Below are positions 1 to 7,506 of a stretch of DNA of 64,000 bases, in pieces. How positions within the stretch are numbered: position 1 is the stretch's first letter; every line of letters starts with the position of its first letter. A program made the position numbers and the translations under genes. Below the pieces are notes generated by a model that did no database searches, was not told the origin of the DNA, and saw only the letters and a program-made list of their open reading frames with translations. The stretch comes from Mucilaginibacter sp. dw_454 (GTDB taxonomy: Bacteria; Bacteroidota; Bacteroidia; Sphingobacteriales; Sphingobacteriaceae), in assembly GCF_018449775.1 (NCBI RefSeq), contig NZ_JAAVVB010000004.1, forward strand, positions 124,001-188,000, read 5' to 3'.

Positions 1-460
1 CCTGAATTGTGTTACCGCCTTTATCTTCCTTTCGGCTAACGTGCATGGGCTGGTGGGCATCGCCGACAAAATGGACGAGGAATTTCAGCGCTTCGATCTT
101 TTGTTCTTTGGTGCTTTTCGGATGGGTTAAGATGATCCTTGCTTTTTGCATCGCTCCGTAAACATTATCCTCGCCCTGCCCTTTGACTTCGGCACTGAAC
201 TGCTCGAAGGTCAGTCCGAGCGGTAAATCCACAAAATGCCAGCCACCCGTGCTTTTAAAGGCAGGTTCATTCCTTACTTCATCGGCCCACGTAGCCACAT
301 CCGATAAGCTTTGCGTACCCAATAATTCTTTTACCGCGGCTTTCGCCTGCGGTGTTAAATGGTTTTCAGCAATGGTCGCTACGGCCTGGTGGCCTTTAAA
401 GCCCCAGGAGATTAGAAATAAGGCGCCGATAGCCAGCGCATAAAAGAAAGTCTTTTTCAT
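1..460 (-). CDS. S1/P1-family nuclease, N-terminal part (runs off window start)
   Basis: I translated this frame directly; it is open from an ATG at 460 to the window edge. It begins with a signal peptide (MKKTFFYALAIGALFLISWG), which implies export. The mature start has the Trp-x-x-x-Gly-His arrangement (WGFKGHQAVA) typical of S1/P1 nucleases, whose N-terminal Trp and nearby His bind zinc. Further on is the zinc-ligand motif HFVGDAHQPMHV. The family are three-zinc nucleases that cleave single-stranded nucleic acids and release 3' phosphates, here probably periplasmic. About 153 codons are present; the usual length is about 260, so the C-terminus lies outside the window. The start codon directly abuts the stop of the 80-aa gene upstream on the same strand, so the two are probably co-transcribed. 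Confidence 0.9.
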   Translation of the reverse strand, partial: MKKTFFYALAIGALFLISWGFKGHQAVATIAENHLTPQAKAAVKELLGTQSLSDVATWADEVRNEPAFKSTGGWHFVDLPLGLTFEQFSAEVKGQGEDNVYGAMQKARIILTHPKSTKEQKIEALKFLVHFVGDAHQPMHVSRKEDKGGNTIQ

Positions 461-703
461 TCAGTGCAGATTAAATTTGATATGCGCCAGGTAAGGCGTG
501 AGTAAATGCTTGGAAGTAAACGAACGAAATGACAATATCTTATTCGCTGCGGGATCATAAAAAACTTCGACGTAAAAGGTGGAAACGGCGTGCAATTGTA
601 TAATTAGCCCGTTTTCTTCGCGGTCAGCCAAAAAGCTACCCTGCCAAACGGCTTCAGCCTTTTCAGTTTCGGTAAGCGTATTAAAATCGTCGGGACTAAG
701 CAT
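461..703 (-). CDS. small hypothetical protein, 80 aa
   Basis: An acidic-to-neutral 80-residue protein with no signal peptide and no membrane segment. A mostly helical N-terminus (MLSPDDFNTLTETEKAEAV) is followed by alternating hydrophobic strands (LIIQLHAVSTFYVEVFYDP), which looks like a small alpha/beta domain that could bind a partner. Its stop codon touches the ATG of the S1/P1 nuclease gene, so the two probably form one operon. I do not recognise a family and assign no function. Compact coding and the operon position are the only support that it is real. Confidence 0.65.
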   Translation of the reverse strand: MLSPDDFNTLTETEKAEAVWQGSFLADREENGLIIQLHAVSTFYVEVFYDPAANKILSFRSFTSKHLLTPYLAHIKFNLH

Positions 704-1064
704 AGAGCGAAAATACGGATAAGCTAACGTAGATTAACCACCATTTTATAAAACCAACCGAAAGAGCTTTGGGAAAGCAGTAGAGATTGCCAATGAAATA
801 TTATGAAAAAGCGGTGTTGAACGTGAAAAACTCTGAAGTCATCAACTTCAGGGAAATATTTACCACCACTCATGCTTTAGTGATGTTTCTTATTGTTCTT
901 TAAAGGTGAGGACATCTGTTAGCATAAGCTATCTATTCGCAAACTTCAGTTGATCGTTCTGCTTTTAGATTAAATTGCAGGATAAACCATAAGTTATGGG
1001 AATGCAAAGGCCAGTTTTTCAGCATAAATAACTGCGAAGTAAGAAAAATAGCTGTTTCCCTGAA
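704..1064. other. intergenic region, no supported gene
   Basis: About 360 bases. The only structure I see is a small hairpin with 7-bp arms (CTGAAGT at 833-839, ACTTCAG at 845-851) and no T-run. The right part lies downstream of the AlkB-like gene and the left part upstream of the 80-aa gene, so it should hold a terminator and a promoter, but neither is obvious. A 36-codon open frame from 793 on the plus strand has no supporting features. Confidence 0.5.
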
Positions 1065-1676
1065 TTAGATCACAACCCGGAAAGTAAGATTAACCCTTGC
1101 CTTCATCGGTTTAACGGATTTAGCGATCCGGTGTTCCCAATATTCCTGCAAACCCGCTTTCATGAGCAAAAAAGAGCCATGCTCCAGCCTGACTGAATAT
1201 TTCTCACTGTGATCGGTTTTACTTCGGATATCAAAGCTGCGTACCTGTCCGAAACTCACCGAAGCAACGATTGGATTTCTGCCTAAAACACTTTCGCGGT
1301 CGCTGTGCCAGGCCACCGAATCATTACCATCTCGATAGTAATTCAGTAATACGCTGTTGAATCTGATACCTGCTAAGGGTTCGACTTTATTTTTGATCAT
1401 CAATAATTCTTCCGTCCAGGGTAAGGGGTTGGATTTGCCGAGCACCGAATAATCGGTGCCGGGATCGCCGTACCAGGCGGTCAGCCGGGGCGTGATCACT
1501 TCCTTATCATATATTTTCTGTACCCTTTGTTTCCAGGGCGATCCCGCAATAAACTTTTGTAATAAATAGTCGCCTTCCTGTTTACCAAATAAGCCGGGAT
1601 AGTATTCTAAAAAGTCGGTTGGCAAGCCCTTGCTTTGCCCGGCTTCGGGAAAAAAACATAATTGTTCTGCATTCAT
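1065..1676 (-). CDS. AlkB-like 2-oxoglutarate/Fe(II) dioxygenase
   Basis: Likely repairs alkylated bases (1-methyladenine, 3-methylcytosine) by oxidative demethylation. The Fe(II)-binding signature is visible as the HxD motif (SVAWHSDRES) with the distal His in EYWEHRI, and the 2-oxoglutarate-binding Arg pattern closes the protein (ARVNLTFR). NYYRDGNDSVAWHSD is the typical AlkB context. The reading frame extends upstream to 1724, but I prefer the ATG at 1676: the protein then starts MNAEQLCFF, is 203 aa like AlkB2/3-type homologues, and has an AGGAA stretch upstream. It is divergent from imuA across about 105 bases that hold a palindrome and promoter boxes for both genes, which suggests shared DNA-damage control. 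Confidence 0.9.
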   Translation of the reverse strand: MNAEQLCFFPEAGQSKGLPTDFLEYYPGLFGKQEGDYLLQKFIAGSPWKQRVQKIYDKEVITPRLTAWYGDPGTDYSVLGKSNPLPWTEELLMIKNKVEPLAGIRFNSVLLNYYRDGNDSVAWHSDRESVLGRNPIVASVSFGQVRSFDIRSKTDHSEKYSVRLEHGSFLLMKAGLQEYWEHRIAKSVKPMKARVNLTFRVVI

Positions 1677-1721
1677 TTTCGCTGTTCCTTTCGATAAAAC
1701 AATTTGCGCTGAATAATTTTT

Positions 1722-1729
1722 CAAATTTA
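1722..1729 (-). promoter_or_regulatory. -7 box for the AlkB-like gene
   Basis: On the minus strand the bases read TAAATTTG, matching the Bacteroidota -7 consensus TAnnTTTG. It would start a transcript near 1715, about 40 bases before the chosen ATG. No clear -33 TTG is visible, so this rests on a single box in AT-rich DNA. Confidence 0.4.
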
Positions 1730-1734
1730 ATTAA

Positions 1735-1755
1735 AATACTAATATTTTTAGTATT
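1735..1755. promoter_or_regulatory. palindromic operator candidate between alkB-like and imuA
   Basis: Perfect 8-bp arms AATACTAA (1735-1742) and TTAGTATT (1748-1755) are separated by TATTT. The right arm touches the imuA -7 box, and the whole element lies upstream of the alkB -7 box, so one bound repressor could block both promoters. Mutasome genes are normally under LexA-type control, so an SOS-type operator is the natural reading. No repressor gene is in the window. Confidence 0.55.
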
Positions 1756-1762
1756 ATGTTTG
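1755..1762 (+). promoter_or_regulatory. -7 box for the imuA-imuB-dnaE2 operon
   Basis: TATGTTTG is a full match to the Bacteroidota -7 consensus TAnnTTTG. It sits 19 bases before the imuA ATG, giving a short leader, and overlaps the last base of the palindrome. Confidence 0.55.
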
Positions 1763-1780
1763 TTGTCCGTTTTAGAATTA

Positions 1781-2518
1781 ATGATAATGACCGCTGCGCC
1801 CGATAGAAAAGAACTGATCAGCCGGTTGCAAAAAGATATTTTGCAATGGGAAGGCTATAAGGCACCGGCTTCAGGTACACGGGAATTGGTAGGCTTAGGC
1901 CCGGTGGAAGGCGCTTTTCCGAATGGTGTATTTCCATTGGGCACTGTGCATGAACTGGTATGCGGCAATACCGAACAGGCAACAGCCTGCGGCGGCTTTG
2001 TAAGCGGATTGTTATCGGTATTGATGCAAAACGGCGGGGCCAGCTTATGGATAGGACTTTCAGGCAATGTTTTCCCTCAAACTTTAAAAGTATTCGGCGT
2101 TGACCCGGACAGGGTGATCTTTATAAATCTTTCAAAGGATAAGGATGTACTGTGGGTAATGGAAGAAGCGCTGAAGTGCGCGGGACTGGCGGCGGTTGTC
2201 GGTGAAGTACGGGAAATTGACTTTAAGCAATCACGGCGGTTACAGTTGGCGGTTGAGCAAAGCCATGTAACAGGGTTTATCCTGCGTAACTGGTCAAATA
2301 AAATGGGTACTACCGCTTGTGCCGCGCGATGGAAGATCAAGCCTTTGCCAAGCGAAACTTTGGACGGCCTACCGGGATTGGGTTTTCCCCGTTGGCAGAT
2401 CGAATTATTACGGGTACGTAACGGCCAGCCGGGTAACTGGATCATGGAGTGGTCGCAGGGTAGGTTTAAGCCGGTGAGCAAGCCGGTAGTCAAACATCAG
2501 GAATTAATGGCCGGATGA
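1781..2518 (+). CDS. imuA: ImuA-type mutasome protein
   Basis: RecA-like accessory protein of the ImuA-ImuB-DnaE2 translesion mutasome, which causes damage-induced mutagenesis. The visible pattern is GVFPLGTVHELV followed by a RecA-fold core (GGFVSGLLSVLMQNGGASLWIG) and the C-terminal RWQIELLRVRNGQPG, typical of Bacteroidota ImuA. The open frame extends back to 1619, but that part overlaps the divergent AlkB gene and encodes a low-complexity hydrophobic stretch; the start is taken at 1781 (ATG at 1787 is equally possible), just after the promoter box. The protein is then about 245 aa, normal for the family. imuB follows after a 3-base gap. Confidence 0.88.
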   Translation: MIMTAAPDRKELISRLQKDILQWEGYKAPASGTRELVGLGPVEGAFPNGVFPLGTVHELVCGNTEQATACGGFVSGLLSVLMQNGGASLWIGLSGNVFPQTLKVFGVDPDRVIFINLSKDKDVLWVMEEALKCAGLAAVVGEVREIDFKQSRRLQLAVEQSHVTGFILRNWSNKMGTTACAARWKIKPLPSETLDGLPGLGFPRWQIELLRVRNGQPGNWIMEWSQGRFKPVSKPVVKHQELMAG

Positions 2519-2521
2519 GTT

Positions 2522-4018
2522 ATGCAAAAACGCTTTATGGCTATATGGTTTCGTCATTTGACGACAGACTGGCTGACCCTGAAACAGCCGGAACTCAAAG
2601 ACCTGCCTTTTGTTTTTGCCGCGCCCGAACGTAACCGGATCATCATTACCGCCGCTAACGCTGTTGCCGAAGCACAAGGCGTTTACAGATGCATGGCGGC
2701 GGCAGATGCCAAAGCGATTACCACCAATTTGCAGGTGTTGGATCATATTCCAGGCAAAGAAGCAAAGCTGTTACGGCAATTGGGTTTGTGGTGCATCCGC
2801 TATTCACCCATTGTGGCTGTTGACCTGCCGGATGGCCTGATCCTGGATATTTCCGGCTGTGCGCATCTTTGGGGCGGCGAAAGGGGCTATTTAAAAGAGA
2901 TCGTTAACAAGTTGCGAGCATCGGGTTATGATGCCCGTGCAGCTATAGCCGATACCGTTGGCACTGCCTGGGCTGTGGCACGTTTTGGAAAAAAGACACC
3001 CATAATCGAAAGCGGTATGCAGGCACAGGCCCTGCTAAACCTGCCGCCCATTGCGCTTCGTTTGGAACCCATTATATTGGAAAAGCTGCAAAAGCTGGGT
3101 TTCAGCACTATTAAAAGTTTTATGCAGCTACCGCGTACCGTATTGCGCAGGCGTTTTGGTGAGGGATTTTTATTGAGGCTGGCCCAAGCATTAGGACTGG
3201 AAAATGAGCATATTACGCCTTTAGTGCCGCCGGTGCCTTATGCCGAACGGCTGCCATGCCTGGAACCCATCAGAACGGCAAAAGCGATAGAGATCGCTAT
3301 CCAAAAACTATTGGAAGGCTTGTGTACCCGCTTGCAGTCCGAAGGCAAGGGTATTCGCAAAGCCACACTCAAATGTTACCGTATTGATGGCAAGTTGGTA
3401 CAGGCTGGTATTAGCACCAACCGGGGATCGCATAGTGTATCCCATTTATTTAAGCTGTTTGAATTACAAATAAACAAGATTGAACCCGCTTTAGGTATCG
3501 AACTGTTTTTACTGGAAGCATACCGGGTCGAAGATGTTGATGTGCTCCAGGAGAAACTATGGGCAGGAAACCCCGGCCTGCAAGATACCGCACTCGCGGA
3601 ACTATTGGACAAACTGGCGGGTAAGATCGGTGCCCATGCTATTCACCGTTACCTGCCTGCGGAACACTACTGGCCGGAACGCGCGGTTAAAGAAGCGGCT
3701 TCGTTAAAGGAAACGCCTGCAACCATATGGCGGACGGACCGGCTGCGACCGCTGCGAATGCTCCGTGAACCTGAACCCATTGAAGTGATGGCATTACTGC
3801 CGGATTACCCGCCAAAGGTCTTCACCTATAAAGGCAGGCGGCATGTAGTTGAAAAAGCGGACGGCCCGGAACGCATCGAGCGGGAATGGTGGCGGGATAA
3901 AGGCGAACACCGGGATTATTATGCGGTTGAAGATACCAGCGGCCAGCGTTACTGGCTGTTTCGTTTGGGGCATTATGATGCGGCGCCTCAATGGTATTTA
4001 CACGGATTTTTAGCATAG
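2522..4018 (+). CDS. imuB: ImuB, catalytically inactive Y-family polymerase-like protein
   Basis: 498 aa. ImuB acts as the adaptor that recruits DnaE2 and the sliding clamp to lesions. The Y-family fold is recognisable (KDLPFVFAA, LILDISGCAHLWGGE, KLGFSTIKSFMQLPRTVLRRRFG), but the N-terminal strand that carries the catalytic Asp in active Y-family enzymes reads MAIWFRHLTTDW, without the acidic pair, as expected for ImuB. The C-terminus (YWLFRLGHYDAAPQWYLHGFLA region) is the family tail. It is sandwiched between imuA (3-base gap) and dnaE2 (5-base gap), clearly one operon. Confidence 0.93.
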   Translation: MQKRFMAIWFRHLTTDWLTLKQPELKDLPFVFAAPERNRIIITAANAVAEAQGVYRCMAAADAKAITTNLQVLDHIPGKEAKLLRQLGLWCIRYSPIVAVDLPDGLILDISGCAHLWGGERGYLKEIVNKLRASGYDARAAIADTVGTAWAVARFGKKTPIIESGMQAQALLNLPPIALRLEPIILEKLQKLGFSTIKSFMQLPRTVLRRRFGEGFLLRLAQALGLENEHITPLVPPVPYAERLPCLEPIRTAKAIEIAIQKLLEGLCTRLQSEGKGIRKATLKCYRIDGKLVQAGISTNRGSHSVSHLFKLFELQINKIEPALGIELFLLEAYRVEDVDVLQEKLWAGNPGLQDTALAELLDKLAGKIGAHAIHRYLPAEHYWPERAVKEAASLKETPATIWRTDRLRPLRMLREPEPIEVMALLPDYPPKVFTYKGRRHVVEKADGPERIEREWWRDKGEHRDYYAVEDTSGQRYWLFRLGHYDAAPQWYLHGFLA

Positions 4019-4023
4019 ACGAT

Positions 4024-7000
4024 ATGAGATACGCGGAATTACAGGCAACCAGCAACTTCAGCTTCCTAAGAGGCGGTTCACACCCCGGAGAACTCGTCGA
4101 ACAGGCCGATTCCTATGGTTATGAAGCCATCGCTATTACTGACCGGAACAGCCTTGCCGGAATAGTACGGGCGCATGTGGCGGCAAAAAAATTGGCCGTT
4201 AAATTTATTCCGGCCTGCCGCCTGGATCTGTTAGACGGCCCAAGTTTACTGGCTTACCCGACCGACCGTGATGCTTACAGCAGACTCTCTGCTTTACTGA
4301 CTGTAGGGAACCTGCGGGCCGAAAAGGGCAAATGCCATTTGTATAAAGCGGATGTTTACGCACACAAAGCGGGTATTCAATTTGTCGTTGTGCCGCCTGA
4401 TGCGTTAAACGAGCTTTTTGACTATGAGGCCGATTTTAAACAGCAGGTAACCGAATACCGCGCAGCTTTCGGTAAAGCTCTTTATATAGCCGCAACCCGT
4501 TCTTATAGCGGGGATGATGCCAAAAGACTATACCGGCTATCGCAATTAAGGGTGCCAATGGTTGCCGTAGGCGACGTACATTACCATGAATCCGATCGCC
4601 GCGAATTGCAGGATATATTAACCTGTATCCGTGAAAAATGCACGATCCATGCCGCAGGTTTCCGACTTCATGGAAATGCAGAGCGGTTTATTAAACCGGT
4701 TGATGAGCTACACCGCTTATTCAGACAATATCCCGAAGCCATTGAAAACGCTTTAAAAATAGCCGAAGCCTGTACTTTTTCGCTGGATACGCTTAAATAT
4801 ATTGAGCCGGAAGAAAAAATGATGGATGGCCTGACACCGCAGGAACGGTTAATTAAATACACCTGGGCAGGTGCAAAAGAACGGTATGGCGAAAAAATAC
4901 CAAAGAAAGTTGGCGACCAACTTGAATTTGAACTGGCTTTTATTGAGAAACGTAAGCTTGCACCATATTTTTTGCGGGTGTATAAATACACACAAAAAGC
5001 AGAGGAATTAGGTATTCTGCACCAGGGACGCGGTTCTGCGGCCAACTCAACGGTTTGTTATTGCCTCGATATTACCGCCGTTGACCCTATGAAGTCCCGG
5101 CTGTTGTTTTCCCGTTTTATGTCCGACGCGCGCGAAGAGTGGCCTGACATAGACGTTGACTTCGAGCATGAGCGGCGTGAGGAGATTATCCAATATATCT
5201 ATGAAGATTACGGGCGTGAACATGCCGCTATTGTAGCTACGGTTACGCAGGAACGGCACCGGGGGGCGATCCGGGATGTAGGCAAAGCGATGGGTTTGTC
5301 AGAAGATACCATTAAACGTATTGGCGCCACCATTTGGGATTTCAGCGAGGAAGGCTTTGACGAAAAGCGGTTAATGGAACAGGGACTAAATCCGCGCGAT
5401 CCGTTGATCTACAAGGTGCTGGAATTAACCTCGTTGTTGATGGGTTTTCCGAGACAATTAGGCCAACATACCGGCGGGTTCGTGATTACAGATAATAAGC
5501 TATCCGACCTTTGCCCGGTGATGAATGCGCGGATGGAAAACCGTACTCAACTGGAATGGAACAAAGATGATCTGGAAGATTTGGGCATCCTGAAAGTAGA
5601 TGTATTGGGCCTGGGTATGTTGACCATGATCCGCAAGGCATTTGATACGGTTGAACAGCACTACGGTAAAAAGCTGACATTGGCCAATGTGCCGCAGGAC
5701 GACCCGAAAGTTTACGAGATGATCTGCCATGCTGACACCATCGGGGTATTTCAGATTGAAAGCCGGGCGCAAATGTCCATGCTGCCACGCCTCAAACCAA
5801 ACTGTTTTTATGACCTGGTTATTGAAGTGGCGATTGTACGACCAGGGCCGATACAGGGCGATATGGTGCATCCTTACCTGCGCCGCCGTAACGGTGAGGA
5901 GCCAGTAGAATATCCGTCCAAAGAACTGGAAGATATTTTGGGCCGGACATTGGGTGTACCGCTTTTTCAGGAGCAGGCGATGGAAATCGCCATTGTTGCC
6001 GCAGGTTTTACACCCGCCGAAGCAGACGAATTACGGCGAAGCATGGCCAGCTTTAAAGCCAATGGAAAATTAGGATTATATGAAAAGAAGCTGGTAGATG
6101 GCATGGTTGCGCGGGGTTACGAGAAAGGCTTTTCAAGGCGGGTTTTTAAGCAGTTGCAAGGATTTGAAGGTTATGGCTTCCCTGAAAGCCATGCGGCATC
6201 TTTTGCGCTGCTGGTGTATATTTCTTCATGGCTGAAATATTATTATCCCGATGTGTTCTGTGCTGCATTATTAAACAGCCAGCCTATGGGCTTTTACCAG
6301 CCTGCACAAATTGTCCGTGATGCAAGAGATCATCAGGTTAAAGTTGTGCCGGTGGATGTCAATTATTCTTTTTGGGATAATACATTGGAAGAAAAAGAAG
6401 GTGCTTATTATGTGGTACGTTTGGGTTTCCGGCAGGTCAAAGGTTTACGCGAGGAAGACATGCAGCTATTGATTGCGGGCCGGGATCAGCTTTATACGCA
6501 TATCGATCAATTGCGGAGTGTTGGCGTTTCCGAAGCGACAATGGAGAAATTAACGGATGCCGATGCTTTCCGCTCATTGGGTGCCGACCGCCGACAAGCG
6601 TTATGGGAAGTGTCCGCTTTAGGTGACCGGCCCATAGCCTTGTTCGAGGGGCAACAATCAGAAACTGTAAAAGAAGTACAGATACAATTACCGTTAATGA
6701 CCGAGGGTGAGCACGTAGTACAGGATTATTCGACTGTGGGATTATCCCTGAAAAACCACCCGGTAGCACTGGTGCGTGAAAAGCTGGAGTTGCTGCGCAA
6801 TACAAAAATTAGTGATCTGAAAACGATGAAGGATGGAGATGCAGTTAGGGTTGCCGGTTTGATTACCGTTCGCCAACGGCCAGGCACTGCTAAAGGCATC
6901 TTGTTTATGACGCTGGAAGATGAAACAGGCGCGGCTAATATTGTTGTTTGGGAAAAGCTATTTGACAAATTCCGTAAAGAGATTATCCAGTCGCGGTTAT

Positions 7001-7236
7001 TTATGGTGGAAGGCAAATTGCAGATCGAGGGAGAAGTGATCCATGTTGTGGCTAAACGTTGTTTTAATTTGAATAATTTGTTGTGTGGGTTGACTATTGC
7101 TAATGAAGATAATTTACCGTTGTTAACGCTGGCAAGGGCGGATGAAACAACAACGCCATCAGGTGGATCAAATAAAGGCGAGCAACAAGCCGTCAAACAA
7201 AAAGAAGTATTTTATAAAGGAAGGAATTTTAGATAA
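4024..7236 (+). CDS. dnaE2: error-prone DNA polymerase III alpha subunit DnaE2
   Basis: About 1070 aa. It starts with a PHP domain (MRYAELQATSNFSFLRGGSH), followed by the C-family polymerase core. The catalytic aspartates are in PDIDVDFEHER (Asp375, Asp377 and Asp379 by my count), and the fingers/thumb motifs GQHTGGFVITDN and VRPGPIQGDMVHPYLRRR are clear. A C-terminal OB fold (VRVAGLITVRQRPGTAKG) is typical. The open frame begins at 3991 inside imuB, but the ATG at 4024 gives the family N-terminus and a 5-base gap, so I use it. DnaE2 performs lesion bypass with ImuA and ImuB. Confidence 0.95.
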   Translation: MRYAELQATSNFSFLRGGSHPGELVEQADSYGYEAIAITDRNSLAGIVRAHVAAKKLAVKFIPACRLDLLDGPSLLAYPTDRDAYSRLSALLTVGNLRAEKGKCHLYKADVYAHKAGIQFVVVPPDALNELFDYEADFKQQVTEYRAAFGKALYIAATRSYSGDDAKRLYRLSQLRVPMVAVGDVHYHESDRRELQDILTCIREKCTIHAAGFRLHGNAERFIKPVDELHRLFRQYPEAIENALKIAEACTFSLDTLKYIEPEEKMMDGLTPQERLIKYTWAGAKERYGEKIPKKVGDQLEFELAFIEKRKLAPYFLRVYKYTQKAEELGILHQGRGSAANSTVCYCLDITAVDPMKSRLLFSRFMSDAREEWPDIDVDFEHERREEIIQYIYEDYGREHAAIVATVTQERHRGAIRDVGKAMGLSEDTIKRIGATIWDFSEEGFDEKRLMEQGLNPRDPLIYKVLELTSLLMGFPRQLGQHTGGFVITDNKLSDLCPVMNARMENRTQLEWNKDDLEDLGILKVDVLGLGMLTMIRKAFDTVEQHYGKKLTLANVPQDDPKVYEMICHADTIGVFQIESRAQMSMLPRLKPNCFYDLVIEVAIVRPGPIQGDMVHPYLRRRNGEEPVEYPSKELEDILGRTLGVPLFQEQAMEIAIVAAGFTPAEADELRRSMASFKANGKLGLYEKKLVDGMVARGYEKGFSRRVFKQLQGFEGYGFPESHAASFALLVYISSWLKYYYPDVFCAALLNSQPMGFYQPAQIVRDARDHQVKVVPVDVNYSFWDNTLEEKEGAYYVVRLGFRQVKGLREEDMQLLIAGRDQLYTHIDQLRSVGVSEATMEKLTDADAFRSLGADRRQALWEVSALGDRPIALFEGQQSETVKEVQIQLPLMTEGEHVVQDYSTVGLSLKNHPVALVREKLELLRNTKISDLKTMKDGDAVRVAGLITVRQRPGTAKGILFMTLEDETGAANIVVWEKLFDKFRKEIIQSRLFMVEGKLQIEGEVIHVVAKRCFNLNNLLCGLTIANEDNLPLLTLARADETTTPSGGSNKGEQQAVKQKEVFYKGRNFR

Positions 7237-7241
7237 TATTA

Positions 7242-7496
7242 ATGAACACACCATATTTAAACAGGGTACTGATCTACTTACAGCAGGAATTACCGGAAAT
7301 TTACCGGGAACATATCACATTAACAGGTGAAAAACTGGTGGTGTTTATTCCCGGCACCACAGATTTTAATAAGGCTTACGAAATTTTATATCAAACTATT
7401 GTAAGTTGTATTAACAGGGTCAGGAACCGGGAAATTGACCTGGAGTTCACCATCAAATCAAAAGTTCAGGAACGTGATTTTAAAGTTTTTAAATAA
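7242..7496 (+). CDS. small protein of the mutasome operon, 84 aa
   Basis: Begins 5 bases after the dnaE2 stop on the same strand, so it is probably co-transcribed with the mutasome genes. It has a compact alpha/beta pattern (LNRVLIYLQQELPEIYREH, LVVFIPGTTDFNKAYEIL, LEFTIKSKVQERDFKVFK) and no membrane segment or metal motif. I recognise no family. Position makes a role in damage tolerance possible, but this is inference only. It ends 10 bases from the stop of the convergent 929-aa gene, so it may be the last gene before the accessory island. Confidence 0.6.
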   Translation: MNTPYLNRVLIYLQQELPEIYREHITLTGEKLVVFIPGTTDFNKAYEILYQTIVSCINRVRNREIDLEFTIKSKVQERDFKVFK

Positions 7497-7506
7497 TGAC
7501 TTACTC

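Noticed and set aside
183..443. Plus-strand ORF of 86 codons
   Set aside because: It is antisense to the S1/P1 nuclease frame, which has clear motifs and a signal peptide.
793..903. 36-codon plus-strand ORF beginning MKYYEKAVLNVKN
   Set aside because: No promoter box, no neighbour, no recognisable motif; chance length for this composition.
1619..1780. Longer N-terminus for ImuA
   Set aside because: Overlaps the divergent AlkB-like gene and the promoter palindrome; encodes a hydrophobic low-complexity stretch not seen in the family.
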